This document shows, one piece after another, positions 36,150 to 45,115 of a stretch of DNA of 54,097 bases. Numbering within the stretch: position 1 is the stretch's first letter; the number at the start of each line of letters is the position of its first letter. The notes under the pieces were generated by a model, which was not told where the DNA came from, ran no database searches, and saw only the letters and a program-made list of their open reading frames with translations. A program made the position numbers and the translations under genes. Origin of the DNA: an uncultured Methanobrevibacter sp. (GTDB taxonomy: Archaea > Methanobacteriota > Methanobacteria > Methanobacteriales > Methanobacteriaceae); assembly GCF_902769175.1 (NCBI RefSeq), contig NZ_CACXNW010000026.1:1-54097 (forward strand), given 5' to 3'.

Positions 36150-37277
36150 ATGAATAAAAGAATATTATGTTTATGTTTTATATTGATTGCCTTTTTAGGC
36201 ATGTCTTGTGTATCTGCATGTGATGCAGATAATATTACAATAGACAACTCAAACTTTGTGCATTTTGAGCCGGATTCATTTCATTCACTTAATAGTGGTG
36301 TTAGATTAGATGATGGTCAAGTTTTAGATCTACAAGGTAATATTGTTTCTGAAAGTGGAATGGATGAAGAGACATATGTAAATTTATCTGAAGATAATTC
36401 TCCTTCCATCCAAAATGATGTTAAATCAAATATAAGCAATAAGAATTATAATGAAAGGGCTAAGATTACTAAAGCAGTTGAAGATTCCCTTCGTAGTAAT
36501 CAAACCAAATTTGTTCCATTCTATAAGGATATGAATCTATCTGACATGGATTTGGATTTTTTCAATATCGTGAAAGAAGTTAAGAAATTACCTGAATCTG
36601 AAAACAATGATACAAATTTATCTGACATGGATTTGAATTCTGAAAACAATGATACAAATTTATCTGACATGGATTTGAATTCTTTAGTAGTGGATATCAA
36701 ACCATACAGTTTTGATTCAGGTACATTTCTTTCAAAAGTTAAGGACAAAGATTTAATTGCCCTTGATTTTAATCCTGAAACTGGAATCTTGAAAGTAAAT
36801 CCTAATTGTCCATATATGAAAAGTAATTTCGTTAACTCAACTGTGCTAAAATGGTACGTTGGTTTTTATAATAATGATTATCTAAATGAATCTGATCGTT
36901 ATCGAACTTATAGTTCAGAGATAGGGGATGGTTATCCAACTAGATACTCAAAGGAATTTAATTTAACTGAATTCATAAAAAATGGTGTAATTTTTGGGGA
37001 TTTCCCTTTATGTCTCACTGATGGATATTACACCTGCAAGATAACCGTTGATGTTTTAGGTGCTAAAGATTTCAGTATTGATTTTGCATTCCCTATAAGG
37101 GTGGATGATTTTTACAATCTAAAATATTTGCCACTAGAGAAGTCTGTAGCACATATATCTGGAAAGGATATCAAAATATATGATAATCATCAAGTATATT
37201 TAAGTGTCTTTGGAATTTTTGATTCCGAAGATATGATTAAATCATTGATATGTGAACAACTTAAGAAAAATAATTAA
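36150..37277 (+). CDS. secreted paralog D, lipobox-like, unknown function
   Basis: 375 residues. The signal peptide MNKRILCLCFILIAFLGMSC is followed by VSAC at Cys24. The linker carries a 42-bp tandem repeat (36597-36680) encoding ENNDTNLSDMDLNS twice, with a related LSDMDLD just before. The mature domain has FNPETGILKVNPNC and the family motif HISGKDIKIYD near the end. It is intact, and preceded by GGGATGATATT. Its upstream region is homologous to that of paralog A. Confidence 0.8.
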   Translation: MNKRILCLCFILIAFLGMSCVSACDADNITIDNSNFVHFEPDSFHSLNSGVRLDDGQVLDLQGNIVSESGMDEETYVNLSEDNSPSIQNDVKSNISNKNYNERAKITKAVEDSLRSNQTKFVPFYKDMNLSDMDLDFFNIVKEVKKLPESENNDTNLSDMDLNSENNDTNLSDMDLNSLVVDIKPYSFDSGTFLSKVKDKDLIALDFNPETGILKVNPNCPYMKSNFVNSTVLKWYVGFYNNDYLNESDRYRTYSSEIGDGYPTRYSKEFNLTEFIKNGVIFGDFPLCLTDGYYTCKITVDVLGAKDFSIDFAFPIRVDDFYNLKYLPLEKSVAHISGKDIKIYDNHQVYLSVFGIFDSEDMIKSLICEQLKKNN

Positions 37278-37365
37278 TTTAAGCAAAATAATATTTTACT
37301 TACACTATTATTTTTTTCTTTTTTTAGCTTTTGGTGGAGAGAATTTATATTTTTGATATGATAAT

Positions 37366-37977
37366 ATGATTAAAAGAATTTTATGTTTATGTATTGTATT
37401 AATTGCCTTAATGGGCATATCTGTAGTATCTGCATGTGATGTGGATAATTGTACTGTTGAACAAGCTAATTTGGACATTGGTTTGATGGATTCTGTTCAA
37501 TCCATTGATAATGGTTTTGAAAAAGATTGTAATCACGCTTTAGTGGTTGAAGACAAAATAGTTTCCGAAAGGGGAAGGAAGTCTGACACATATGTGAATT
37601 TATCTGAAGATAAGTTCCCTTCTATCAAAAATGATGTAAAATCAAATATAAATGAAATGGATCATAAGGAAAAGGTTAAGATTGCTAAAGCAGTTGCAGA
37701 GGCTCTTCGTAGTAATGAAACCAAATTTGCTCCAATAGATAATGTCATAAATTCATCTGACATTGAATTTGTTCCTGAAACAGGAATTGTGAAAAAAACT
37801 ATAGGTGAAGAATCCATTACTGGAAACAATGGTACTATAGTTTTGAAGGGTGATGATTTCATTAGTGGTGTCATTGTAAAGGATTCACCTAAAAAGGATG
37901 ATATGTTATCACCTGCCAATCAGCCTATTGCTGCCCTCGTTTCATTCTATTGGACATTTATACTCTGCTTTTTTTAA
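37366..37977 (+). CDS. secreted paralog E, short form
   Basis: 203 residues. The signal peptide MIKRILCLCIVLIALMGISV is followed by VSAC at Cys24, and the N-terminal linker is like paralog D (SDTYVNLSEDKFPSIKNDVKSN). The mature domain is mostly missing: only FVPETGIVKK resembles the signature, and the C-terminus ends in a hydrophobic AALVSFYWTFILCFF, which may be an out-of-frame end. It is probably a truncated copy. The stop codon overlaps a strong terminator hairpin. Confidence 0.7.
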   Translation: MIKRILCLCIVLIALMGISVVSACDVDNCTVEQANLDIGLMDSVQSIDNGFEKDCNHALVVEDKIVSERGRKSDTYVNLSEDKFPSIKNDVKSNINEMDHKEKVKIAKAVAEALRSNETKFAPIDNVINSSDIEFVPETGIVKKTIGEESITGNNGTIVLKGDDFISGVIVKDSPKKDDMLSPANQPIAALVSFYWTFILCFF

Positions 37978-38025
37978 GAAATGAAGTAAACTTTTCATTT
38001 CTTAATTTTTTTCTTTTTTTTAGAC
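37974..38025 (+). terminator. 12-bp hairpin and T-run after paralog E
   Basis: TTAAGAAATGAA (37974-37985) pairs perfectly with TTCATTTCTTAA (37994-38005), loop 8 nt, followed by T-rich sequence. It marks the end of the paralog array. Confidence 0.75.
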
Positions 38026-38113
38026 TATTTTTTTTAATTTTTTCCTTTTTTTAGACTATTTTTTTGATTAATTCTTTTTTTTAACTTATTTTAAAAAGTC
38101 AAGGATAGAATTT

Positions 38114-38476
38114 ATGGCTCAAAGAGATTTATATATGGAAAAATTGAGATGTCTTAAAGATAGGGATATTATACAGGTCATATTTGAAGTTAGGTCTTGA
38201 AGCAGCCTAATCTTTCTAGCTCTTTATTGATGAATTATTGGGAAGCAAAATAAATGAATAAACCATCGTTTTAATCAACTTTGACTCTGGAGAATATCAA
38301 AATATTTGTCATCAATTTGATTTATATGAACTTGTCTTCGATTTGACTTCAGACATAAATGGCCATATATAGGTATCTTATTCACATTTATATTTTTCGA
38401 TGAAATACAAAATGTGGAATCTTGGAAAGAAGAATACTGTTTAAAAGAGATTGCTTTGCATCCGAATAATAAATAG
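38114..38476 (+). pseudogene. relic of an AAA_14-type ATPase (N-terminal third)
   Basis: MAQRDLYMEKLRCLKDRDIIQVI matches the start of DUF4143-type archaeal/bacterial ATPases, but the Walker A region is lost (IFEVRS then stop). Other frames give DELLGSKINE, TIVLINFDSGEYQNI and the Walker B region FIFFDEIQNVESWKEE, ending at TAG 38476. Several stops and shifts and the missing C-terminal two-thirds make it a dead fragment. Confidence 0.65.
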
Positions 38477-38766
38477 ACTTATTTTGAAAGAAAAAAATTA
38501 AAAAGGTGCTAATTTAATTTCTTAACTCTTTTTTCAAACTTTGCTATTTTTTCTTTTCTATTGATGTGGCTATTTTTCGATAAATATAATAATTAATTTA
38601 ATTAAAATTTTATTTAGATTTATAATTTATTTAAAAAATTTTAGATTTATGATAATTTAGAATATTTAGATTTATAATTATTCAAAAATTTTAGTTTAAA
38701 ATTATCTAAAATATTAGATTTATGATTATTTAAAATTTAAAAAAATTTATTAATTCACTTTAGGTT

Positions 38767-39582
38767 GTGTTTATTATTTTTAATGAAGATTTAGAATTTA
38801 AAGGAAAATCAATCCCAAGAGTGGTTTTAGGAAATGCTCCATTTCTTGCAGATGCTTATTTTGGTCATAGGACTCGTTTATACAATTTAGACTTGCTTAG
38901 AAATCCAAATAATGTAAGCAAGATCATTGAAAAGTCATATGAATGTGGAGTCAGATCCATAAATTTAGCTAATAAGGAGAATCTTTTAAAGGCATACAAA
39001 ATAGCCTGTGACAATGGTGTGGAAATGAAGGCAGTTTCTACTATAGGAAAGACAGAAATGGATTATGTCATGCCAAATTATAATCAGGCGAAAATGGAAG
39101 CGACATGGAAGGAAGACATTGAAAACTTGGCACAGTTTGACAATTCAATGATGCTTGTTGATGAGTTTCTAATAGACACTTATGATTGGGATTTCATCAC
39201 TGAAATATTGGATGCAATCAATGATGCAGGAGTTCCATCTGGAATAATCACTTCTTTTCCTTTCAAAACATCTGAAAAATTAATAGATTCACCAATTATT
39301 GAAGACAAAAGCTTATTTGACTTTTATATGATTCCTGTAAACAAGCTTGGATATATGATGGATGTTCCTGACTTTAGGGCAGATAAGCAAGAGGAATTAA
39401 GTTCACTTCTTGAGAAAATATATAAGAAAGTGATTATAAATAAGATTTTAGCAGTTGGTATACAAAGGCCAGAGGAAGCTTTCGATTTCTTTAATACATT
39501 GGATTTTGCAGATATGGTTTCTGTTGGAATCGCATCTGAAAGGGAAGCTGAAGAAAGCTTTGGAGTTTTAAATAAAATTTAA
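38767..39582 (+). CDS. conserved TIM-barrel-like protein of unknown function
   Basis: 271 residues, soluble, not assigned with confidence. The pattern of alternating strands and helices (VRSINLA, EMKAVSTIG, SMMLVDEFLID, VPSGIITSFPF, FYMIPVNKLG, KILAVGIQRPEEAFDFF, MVSVGIASEREAEE) suggests an aldo/keto-reductase-like or related TIM barrel; the catalytic Tyr/Lys of that family were not located. The GTG at 38767 is the start. It is followed 198 bp later by fdhD in the same direction. Confidence 0.75.
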   Translation: MFIIFNEDLEFKGKSIPRVVLGNAPFLADAYFGHRTRLYNLDLLRNPNNVSKIIEKSYECGVRSINLANKENLLKAYKIACDNGVEMKAVSTIGKTEMDYVMPNYNQAKMEATWKEDIENLAQFDNSMMLVDEFLIDTYDWDFITEILDAINDAGVPSGIITSFPFKTSEKLIDSPIIEDKSLFDFYMIPVNKLGYMMDVPDFRADKQEELSSLLEKIYKKVIINKILAVGIQRPEEAFDFFNTLDFADMVSVGIASEREAEESFGVLNKI

Positions 39583-39663
39583 TTCAAGTTAATTCAAGTT
39601 ACTTTAATGTAAATTTATAAATATAACTATTGTTATAAATAATACTGGAATTAATATAATATT

Positions 39664-39770
39664 GAATTGCATAATAAAAAATTAGATTATTATTCAGATT
39701 TTATTTGAATTATGATAATATGGAATTGCATTATAAAAAATTAGATTATTATTCAGATTTTATTGTTTTA
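39664..39770. repeat. 59-bp tandem duplication before fdhD
   Basis: GAATTGCA(T/A)(A/T)ATAAAAAATTAG occurs at 39664 and 39723, both followed by ATTATTATTCAGATTTTATT. Confidence 0.85.
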
Positions 39771-39780
39771 AGGTGAGGAA

Positions 39781-40611
39781 ATGGAGTTTATTAAGAAAAT
39801 TCCTGCGATTAGATGGGAAAATGGAAAATATGAAAAGGTAGAGGAAGAAACAGTTGAAGATGAAAACATCTATTTTTACATTGACTTCCTGCAGCCAAGG
39901 AAGTTTTCCACATATCCTGCAGATTTAGAGGATTTTGCAGTGGGATACTGCTTAGGAGACGGATTGGTCAAATCTGTTGATGAGATAGAAAGCATTGAAG
40001 TTGATGACAAGAAGGTTATCATAAAGACTACTCATTTGCATACTCCAGAAATAGACCTTGAAAGTGATGATTTGGTTCAGGAAAGGGAAGGTGGAGCTAA
40101 ACATGCCTGTGCATGCAGACTCCTTGAATATCAAGGAGTAATGTCTGATAGCGCAGGAGGATGGAGAACTGAACTCAAATCCATTGAACCTGTTGAATCT
40201 GACTTGGTGGTTGATGCAAGCGAAATAATTGCAAACATGAAAAGGCTTACTGCAAAAGCTGAAATATGGCAGGAAACTGGAAGTGTCCATGTTGCCCAAT
40301 TGGTTTATGGGGATGAATTCATTACCCGTGAAGATGTAAGTCGTCATGTGGTAGTTGATAAGGTAATTGGTGCAGCTGCTAAGGCTGGATTTGACTTATC
40401 AAAATGCTATGTATGTTATAGTGGTAGAATGCCTGCAGATATGCTTATAAAAGTTGTTAGGGTCGGCATTCCTATTTTAGTGTCAAATGCAGCTCCTGCA
40501 GGATCCGGTTATGATATTGCAGAAAAGGGAAATATCACTATGGTTGGATTTGTCCGTGGAGATAGATTTAACCTTTATACTGCTACAGAAAGAATCAATT
40601 TAGATAAATGA
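39781..40611 (+). CDS. fdhD: formate dehydrogenase accessory sulfurtransferase FdhD
   Basis: 276 residues. FdhD passes sulfur from a cysteine desulfurase to the Mo/W-bis-pterin cofactor of formate dehydrogenase. The family core is VCYSGRMPADMLIKVVRVGI followed by PILVSNAAPAGSGYDIAEKG and VGFVRGDRFNLYT. The sulfur-carrying cysteines are in HACACR (C110 and C112, one residue apart rather than the C-x2-C of E. coli). AAGGTGAGGAA precedes the ATG. No fdhA or fdhB is in the window. Confidence 0.93.
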   Translation: MEFIKKIPAIRWENGKYEKVEEETVEDENIYFYIDFLQPRKFSTYPADLEDFAVGYCLGDGLVKSVDEIESIEVDDKKVIIKTTHLHTPEIDLESDDLVQEREGGAKHACACRLLEYQGVMSDSAGGWRTELKSIEPVESDLVVDASEIIANMKRLTAKAEIWQETGSVHVAQLVYGDEFITREDVSRHVVVDKVIGAAAKAGFDLSKCYVCYSGRMPADMLIKVVRVGIPILVSNAAPAGSGYDIAEKGNITMVGFVRGDRFNLYTATERINLDK

Positions 40612-40774
40612 TTCTTATATTTTTTTTAAAATTCAATATAACTATTGTTATAATTATTATAATTATTGTTTAATGATTATTTGGTCAATGGATTAATGGA
40701 TTAATTTATTTAATTAATTCAATTTCCTTAATCAATTCTAATTATTTAATTTATTTAAGTTTAAAAGTGATTAC

Positions 40775-41205
40775 ATGTCAAATGAAAATAATGAAAAGAA
40801 GGTTTATAATCTTTTAATATCAAAGGGGATAGATTCCTATAATGAATATGATTTCTATATGGAACGTATTAACAGCCAAAAGGATTTCTTATGGAATGAG
40901 TACAATACTCAAGATAATGAGTTAACTGAAGAGTTATTTAAGGAAATGGATGTAATTGTATTGTTATATGTCTTTATCATGATAATAAGGATATTTGTGA
41001 TGATTTAATAAATAAATCAGAAGAATATGGCATTCCTCTTCTTTTTGTTCGTTCTTTTGGTGTAGAATATGTTTTAGAAGAAATAGTGGCTAAGGCTGAT
41101 GCAGTGGTTGGATGGAATCCTCATTGCATTGTAGATGCAATTCAAACTCTTGTAAAAGGAGATGAAGAGTGGATCAAGCCATGTGACATTGAAGATGAAG
41201 ATTAA
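40775..41205 (+). pseudogene. small conserved protein of unknown function, one frameshift
   Basis: The first frame (SNENNEKKVYNLLISKGIDS to EMDVIVLLYVF) stops at 41008. A single missing T near 40960-40962 restores VICLYHDNKDICDDLINKSE, GIPLLFVRSFGVEYVLEE and WNPHCIVDAIQTLVKGDEEW to the stop at 41205, so the intact protein would have about 143 residues. No family recognised. The piece GVEYVLEEIVAKADAVVGW looks like a Rossmann-type half. Confidence 0.7.
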
Positions 41206-41230
41206 GTTCTTCTCTTATTTTTTTCTTTTT

Positions 41231-41398
41231 TAATAAAAGTTTTAAGAAAATCAGTTTTTTTCTATATTTTATCTTTTTAAATAATTGTTTAATATTGAGT
41301 TTTTTTCTATTTTTTTCTTTTTTAATAAAAGTTTTAAGAAAATCAGTTTTTTTTCTATTTTTTTCTTTTTAAATAAGTGTTTAGAATTGAGATTTTTT
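41231..41398. repeat. 92-bp tandem duplication in spacer
   Basis: TAATAAAAGTTTTAAGAAAA followed by TCAGTTTTTTT occurs at 41231 and 41323. It lies between two gene ends and has no coding content. Confidence 0.7.
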
Positions 41399-41566
41399 CT
41401 ATTTTTTAAACTTCTCAACATAAATGTTCAGCAGAATCACAATTATTGCAAGTATGCCTAATCCTAAGATGATTGGATTAACAACACCTACATAAAAAGT
41501 CAATAAAACTGCTAAAATCAATGCAACAATTAGAATGTTCATTCCTTTATTTTTTGCCAAATCCAT
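41399..41566 (-). CDS. 55-residue single- or double-span membrane protein
   Basis: The minus strand reads MDLAKNKGMNILIVALILAV, then LLTFYVGVVNPIILGLGILA, then IIVILLNIYVEKFKK and a stop. There are two hydrophobic segments with a short turn at VVNP and a positively charged C-terminus. GAGTGA lies 5 nt before the ATG. Its length is below usual gene-finder cutoffs. Function unknown; it lies downstream of the HTH regulator in the same direction. Confidence 0.65.
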   Translation of the reverse strand: MDLAKNKGMNILIVALILAVLLTFYVGVVNPIILGLGILAIIVILLNIYVEKFKK

Positions 41567-41658
41567 ATTTTCACTCTTAATCTGTTTATTTATTTTCTTT
41601 TTTTTTAAAATAATATGATTTTAAAATCTGATTTCCTTATTAATTAATAATTTTTAAA

Positions 41659-42642
41659 TTAATTGTTTCTCCTTTCCTTGATTATCTTCAAGAACTCTTT
41701 GGAATTCTCAAACTCTTTCATTTCCCATGATTTGATAACTGGAATTCCATCAATGGAATCTTTTATCTTATCATCATTCAATACAAAGAATGGGTCTGAA
41801 GAGGTTACAAGGGAAAGATCCTTTAGGCTGATGGCCATTTTCTTCAAAGTTCTTGTATTCTGTTCATCCTGAACATTCAAGTTAGCTATCAATGTAGTTC
41901 GCTCTTTCTTTTTAGTAGCTATTTCAGCTTTGGCAAGTGCATCAAATGGACTCTTGTTGGTTGAAACTACACCAAATCCTAATTTTGCCAAGTTTTGAGC
42001 ATTAGTTCCCTGTGTCTGATTAAGATTGCTTGTATCTGCCTTTAATTTAATGTCTTCCTGATAAGGTTCAAAAAGGTCAATGTCAAGAGTGATCTTGGTG
42101 TTGAGTATTTCCTCAAGGAGCATTGCAGTTTCAGTATTTGCCCTAACCATTCCATTTTCATACTTGTACATGGTAGCTCTTGAAACATGTGCCAAATCTG
42201 CTAAATCCTTTAAAGACAAGTTATACTCTTCTCTGTATTCCTTTAAGACATTTCCATTGATTTGAACATAATATCCTCCACGGTCTGCCAATATCTCAGG
42301 ATATTCGTCATAAACAATCATGTTCTTTAAGGTTTCAAGGCCAATTGCAGGAAGTCCGTGTCTTTCATAAACAACATCCTCTTCAAGAATATGGTTTTTG
42401 GATTTCATTCCTACAATAATGGGGCTAGCTAAGAAGACATTTGATATTTGTCTGATCTCTTCAACATGAGCTTCATTAATGCTGTTAATATTCACGAGGA
42501 CTTTTAAAAGTAAAATAAGTAATTTTTTACGAGCAACTATATCAAAGCAGCTTTGTTCATAAATGTTTGATGTTTCAAAGCTTTCTTTGTTAAGCAGTTG
42601 ATAAACTTCTCGTATTAATTGATTCCTATTTGTGATTGCCAT
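41659..42642 (-). CDS. archaeal HTH-type (XRE-like) transcriptional regulator
   Basis: About 327 residues. A central helix-turn-helix of Xre type is clear: YNLSLKDLADLAHVSRATMY KYENG. The flanks are the conserved archaeal regulator region (IREVYQLLNKESFETSNIYE and HILEEDVVYERHGLPAIGLET). The C-terminal part has KSWEMKEFENSKEFLKI. This is the family of MJ1164-type putative HTH regulators found across methanogens. An in-frame TTG lies at 42657, but GAGGT sits before ATG 42642. It is divergent from tiaS across a tandem operator-like array, so it may bind there. Confidence 0.85.
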   Translation of the reverse strand: MAITNRNQLIREVYQLLNKESFETSNIYEQSCFDIVARKKLLILLLKVLVNINSINEAHVEEIRQISNVFLASPIIVGMKSKNHILEEDVVYERHGLPAIGLETLKNMIVYDEYPEILADRGGYYVQINGNVLKEYREEYNLSLKDLADLAHVSRATMYKYENGMVRANTETAMLLEEILNTKITLDIDLFEPYQEDIKLKADTSNLNQTQGTNAQNLAKLGFGVVSTNKSPFDALAKAEIATKKKERTTLIANLNVQDEQNTRTLKKMAISLKDLSLVTSSDPFFVLNDDKIKDSIDGIPVIKSWEMKEFENSKEFLKIIKERRNN

Positions 42643-42717
42643 AGGATTACCTCGCAATATCGATTTATTGAAAATTTTTATTAATCAGTTTAAATATATT
42701 TTAATAATATTATTATC

Positions 42718-42950
42718 TTTTAAGATAAATATAAAATTGACTATTTGTTTTAAACAATATTTTTTTAATATTTTTCCTTTTAAGATAAATATTAAATTGG
42801 CTATTTGTTTTAAACAATATTTTTTTAATTATTTCCTTTTAAGATAAATATAAAATTGATTATTTGTTTTAAACAATATTTTTTTAATTATTTTCATTTT
42901 AAGGTAAATATTAAATTGATTATGTTTTAAAGAATATTATATTAATTATT
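42718..42950. repeat. 60-bp tandem array with palindromic TTGTTT-T-AAACAA
   Basis: Four units start near 42718, 42778, 42837 and 42897. Three contain the exact inverted repeat TTGTTTTAAACAA (42745-42757, 42805-42817, 42864-42876); the fourth is changed. The array fills the gap between the divergent HTH regulator and tiaS, so it is a good candidate operator array. Confidence 0.85.
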
Positions 42951-42967
42951 TCTGGTGATTGATTCTT

Positions 42968-44218
42968 ATGGAATGCTTTTATATTGGAATAGATGACACT
43001 GACTCTCCAGATGGTATGTGCACAACATTTCTTGCCTCCACAATCTTAAATGAATTTGAGAGAAATGATATTGAAATCATAGCTTATCCTAGGCTTATTC
43101 GTTTAAATCCCTTTGCAAGATTCAAAACAAGGGGAAATGGGGGAGTGTCATTTAAATTGGATTTGGATCAAAACATTGATTTAGCAAAGGAGATTGTGTT
43201 GAAGTATGTCTCAGAGCTTTCAATGTTTGACTGTGACAATACAAATCCTGGAGTTGTATTTTATCAAGGCCAAATCACTGAAGAAATGATTGATTATGCC
43301 TTCAAAGCCATTTATTCAATAATTACAATTGAAGAGGCAGAAGAATTTGCAAATCATATTGGTGCTGAAATTTATAAGTTCAAAAAGGGAAGAGGAATAA
43401 TAGGTTCAATTGCAGCTATTTCATGTCCTCTTGAAGACTATACCTATGAGCTATTGGCATATAGGCATCCATCAAGATATGGGACATTAAGGAATATTGA
43501 CTATGATTCTGTAGTTAAGATGGACAAGAAAACATATCCTGAAACCTTTGAAAACATTGACGCCAAGTATTTGGCTATTGAACCTAAGACTCCATGCCCT
43601 GTTTTGTATGGTATCAGATCCAACAGTCCTGAAGTTCTATTGAAAGCAAAGGATATTGTCATTCCTAATGAGGAGATTGTGGATTCCTGCATTTTCAAAA
43701 CAAATCAGCATACTGACATGCACATTCAAAATGCAAATTCAATAAGTGAGCTTAAACAGTATTCCTGCTATAAGATAAAAGGACTTGTGAAGGAAAGTCC
43801 TCATATTATTGAAGGTGGACACATGTTTTTCACATTGTATGATGAAACTGGTGAAATTGAAGCTGCTGCATATGAACCAACCAAGGATTTTAGAAAAATT
43901 GTTGAGAAATTAAGGGCAGATGATGAAATAGTGCTATATGGTGGCATAGGTGAGCAGAATACATTCAATATAGAAAAGTTCCAGGTCATTAAGCTAAATG
44001 AATTTGTTTATAGAAATCCTATTTGTGAGTGCGGAAAGAGAATGACTTCTGCTGGAAAGGGAAAAGGATTTAAGTGTAAAAGCTGTGGCAAAAGAATAGA
44101 TTCTGATGAAAAGATTGCTGAAAAGGTTGAAAGAACACTTGAAAATGGTAAGTTCTATGAAACTCCAGTTTCAGCAAGACGTCATTTGGCTAAGCCATTG
44201 GTTCGAATGGGGTTCTGA
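42968..44218 (+). CDS. tiaS: tRNA(Ile2) 2-agmatinylcytidine synthetase TiaS
   Basis: About 416 residues. The N-terminal catalytic region FYIGIDDTDSPDGMCTTFLA and the segment FARFKTRGNGGVSFKL are characteristic. An OB fold (YKIKGLVKESPHIIEGGHMF) and a C-terminal zinc ribbon (CECGKRMTSAGKGKGFKCKS then CGKR) follow. TiaS uses ATP to attach agmatine to C34 of the AUA-reading tRNA, and is archaeal. GGTGATT (42954-42960) sets ATG 42968 rather than 42959. Confidence 0.95.
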   Translation: MECFYIGIDDTDSPDGMCTTFLASTILNEFERNDIEIIAYPRLIRLNPFARFKTRGNGGVSFKLDLDQNIDLAKEIVLKYVSELSMFDCDNTNPGVVFYQGQITEEMIDYAFKAIYSIITIEEAEEFANHIGAEIYKFKKGRGIIGSIAAISCPLEDYTYELLAYRHPSRYGTLRNIDYDSVVKMDKKTYPETFENIDAKYLAIEPKTPCPVLYGIRSNSPEVLLKAKDIVIPNEEIVDSCIFKTNQHTDMHIQNANSISELKQYSCYKIKGLVKESPHIIEGGHMFFTLYDETGEIEAAAYEPTKDFRKIVEKLRADDEIVLYGGIGEQNTFNIEKFQVIKLNEFVYRNPICECGKRMTSAGKGKGFKCKSCGKRIDSDEKIAEKVERTLENGKFYETPVSARRHLAKPLVRMGF

Positions 44219-44434
44219 TCTTTTTTTAAATATTTCCATACCTTCAAATCATCTAAAGATAGATTTAATTGAGAAGTTCAATCAATTTTCAAGAGGCATG
44301 AATATTTGCTTTTTTTATTTAAGAATCAAGTTCTTAAGTTGAAAATATTTTTTTATTTTTAGCTAATTTTCTTTTGCAGATGGGATTTTTTATTTTTTGG
44401 GGGATCACCAAAAATATATTTTTTTAATTTTTTT

Positions 44435-44532
44435 GGGTCTGTTGAAAACCTTTTTTAAAATTTTATTTTAAATCTTTTTTAACAGTAACTTTTAAAAATT
44501 TTTATATAATCTTATAGAATTTCAACAAAGCC
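44435..44532 (+). mobile_element. MITE-like element, copy 2
   Basis: Nearly identical to 35626-35723 in the same orientation, with TGTTGAAA (44440-44447) and TTTCAACA (44520-44527) at the ends. It lies in the 900-bp spacer after tiaS (44219-45115), which otherwise holds no gene, only AT-rich sequence with TTATCATTATTTATCACTA-type repeats at 44980-45018. Confidence 0.6.
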
Positions 44533-45115
44533 AATCTTTTCTTTATTTTTAAAATAAATGATTTTAAGAATGTTTTTGAAATAATTTTTATAGTTTTGGA
44601 GGCACTCGCTTTATGCAAAAAAAAGTTGATTAATTTTTATTAAAGGAATCTATTATTAAATGATACTTTTTATATTTTATTTTAATATTTTTGATTAGAA
44701 TTAATTGATTTTTCAATCAATCTCATTTTCTGCCTATTATGTTGTTAATCGTATAGTATATTATATATAGTCTATATATTATAGTAATTTACATAATCAT
44801 GAATGCATTTACATATAAAATAAAAAACTTTAGTTAAAAAATGAAGTTTAATTTTTATCATTTTTTTAATTTTTTTTTAAAATTTTTATATATTTTAATA
44901 ATTTTTCATTCAAAATTTTAAAAATAGTCCTAAAAAATTTTAATGCATATGCCTTAATTTTACCTAGTTACATAATATTTATCATTATTTATCACTATTA
45001 ATCATTATTTATCATTTTTTAGGATAAAATAGATTAGTTTATAAGTAATGACATAGTAAGATATTTTTAAGAGGCTGTTTTAATTTAGAAAATTTGTGAA
45101 ATTTGGAGGGATTTT

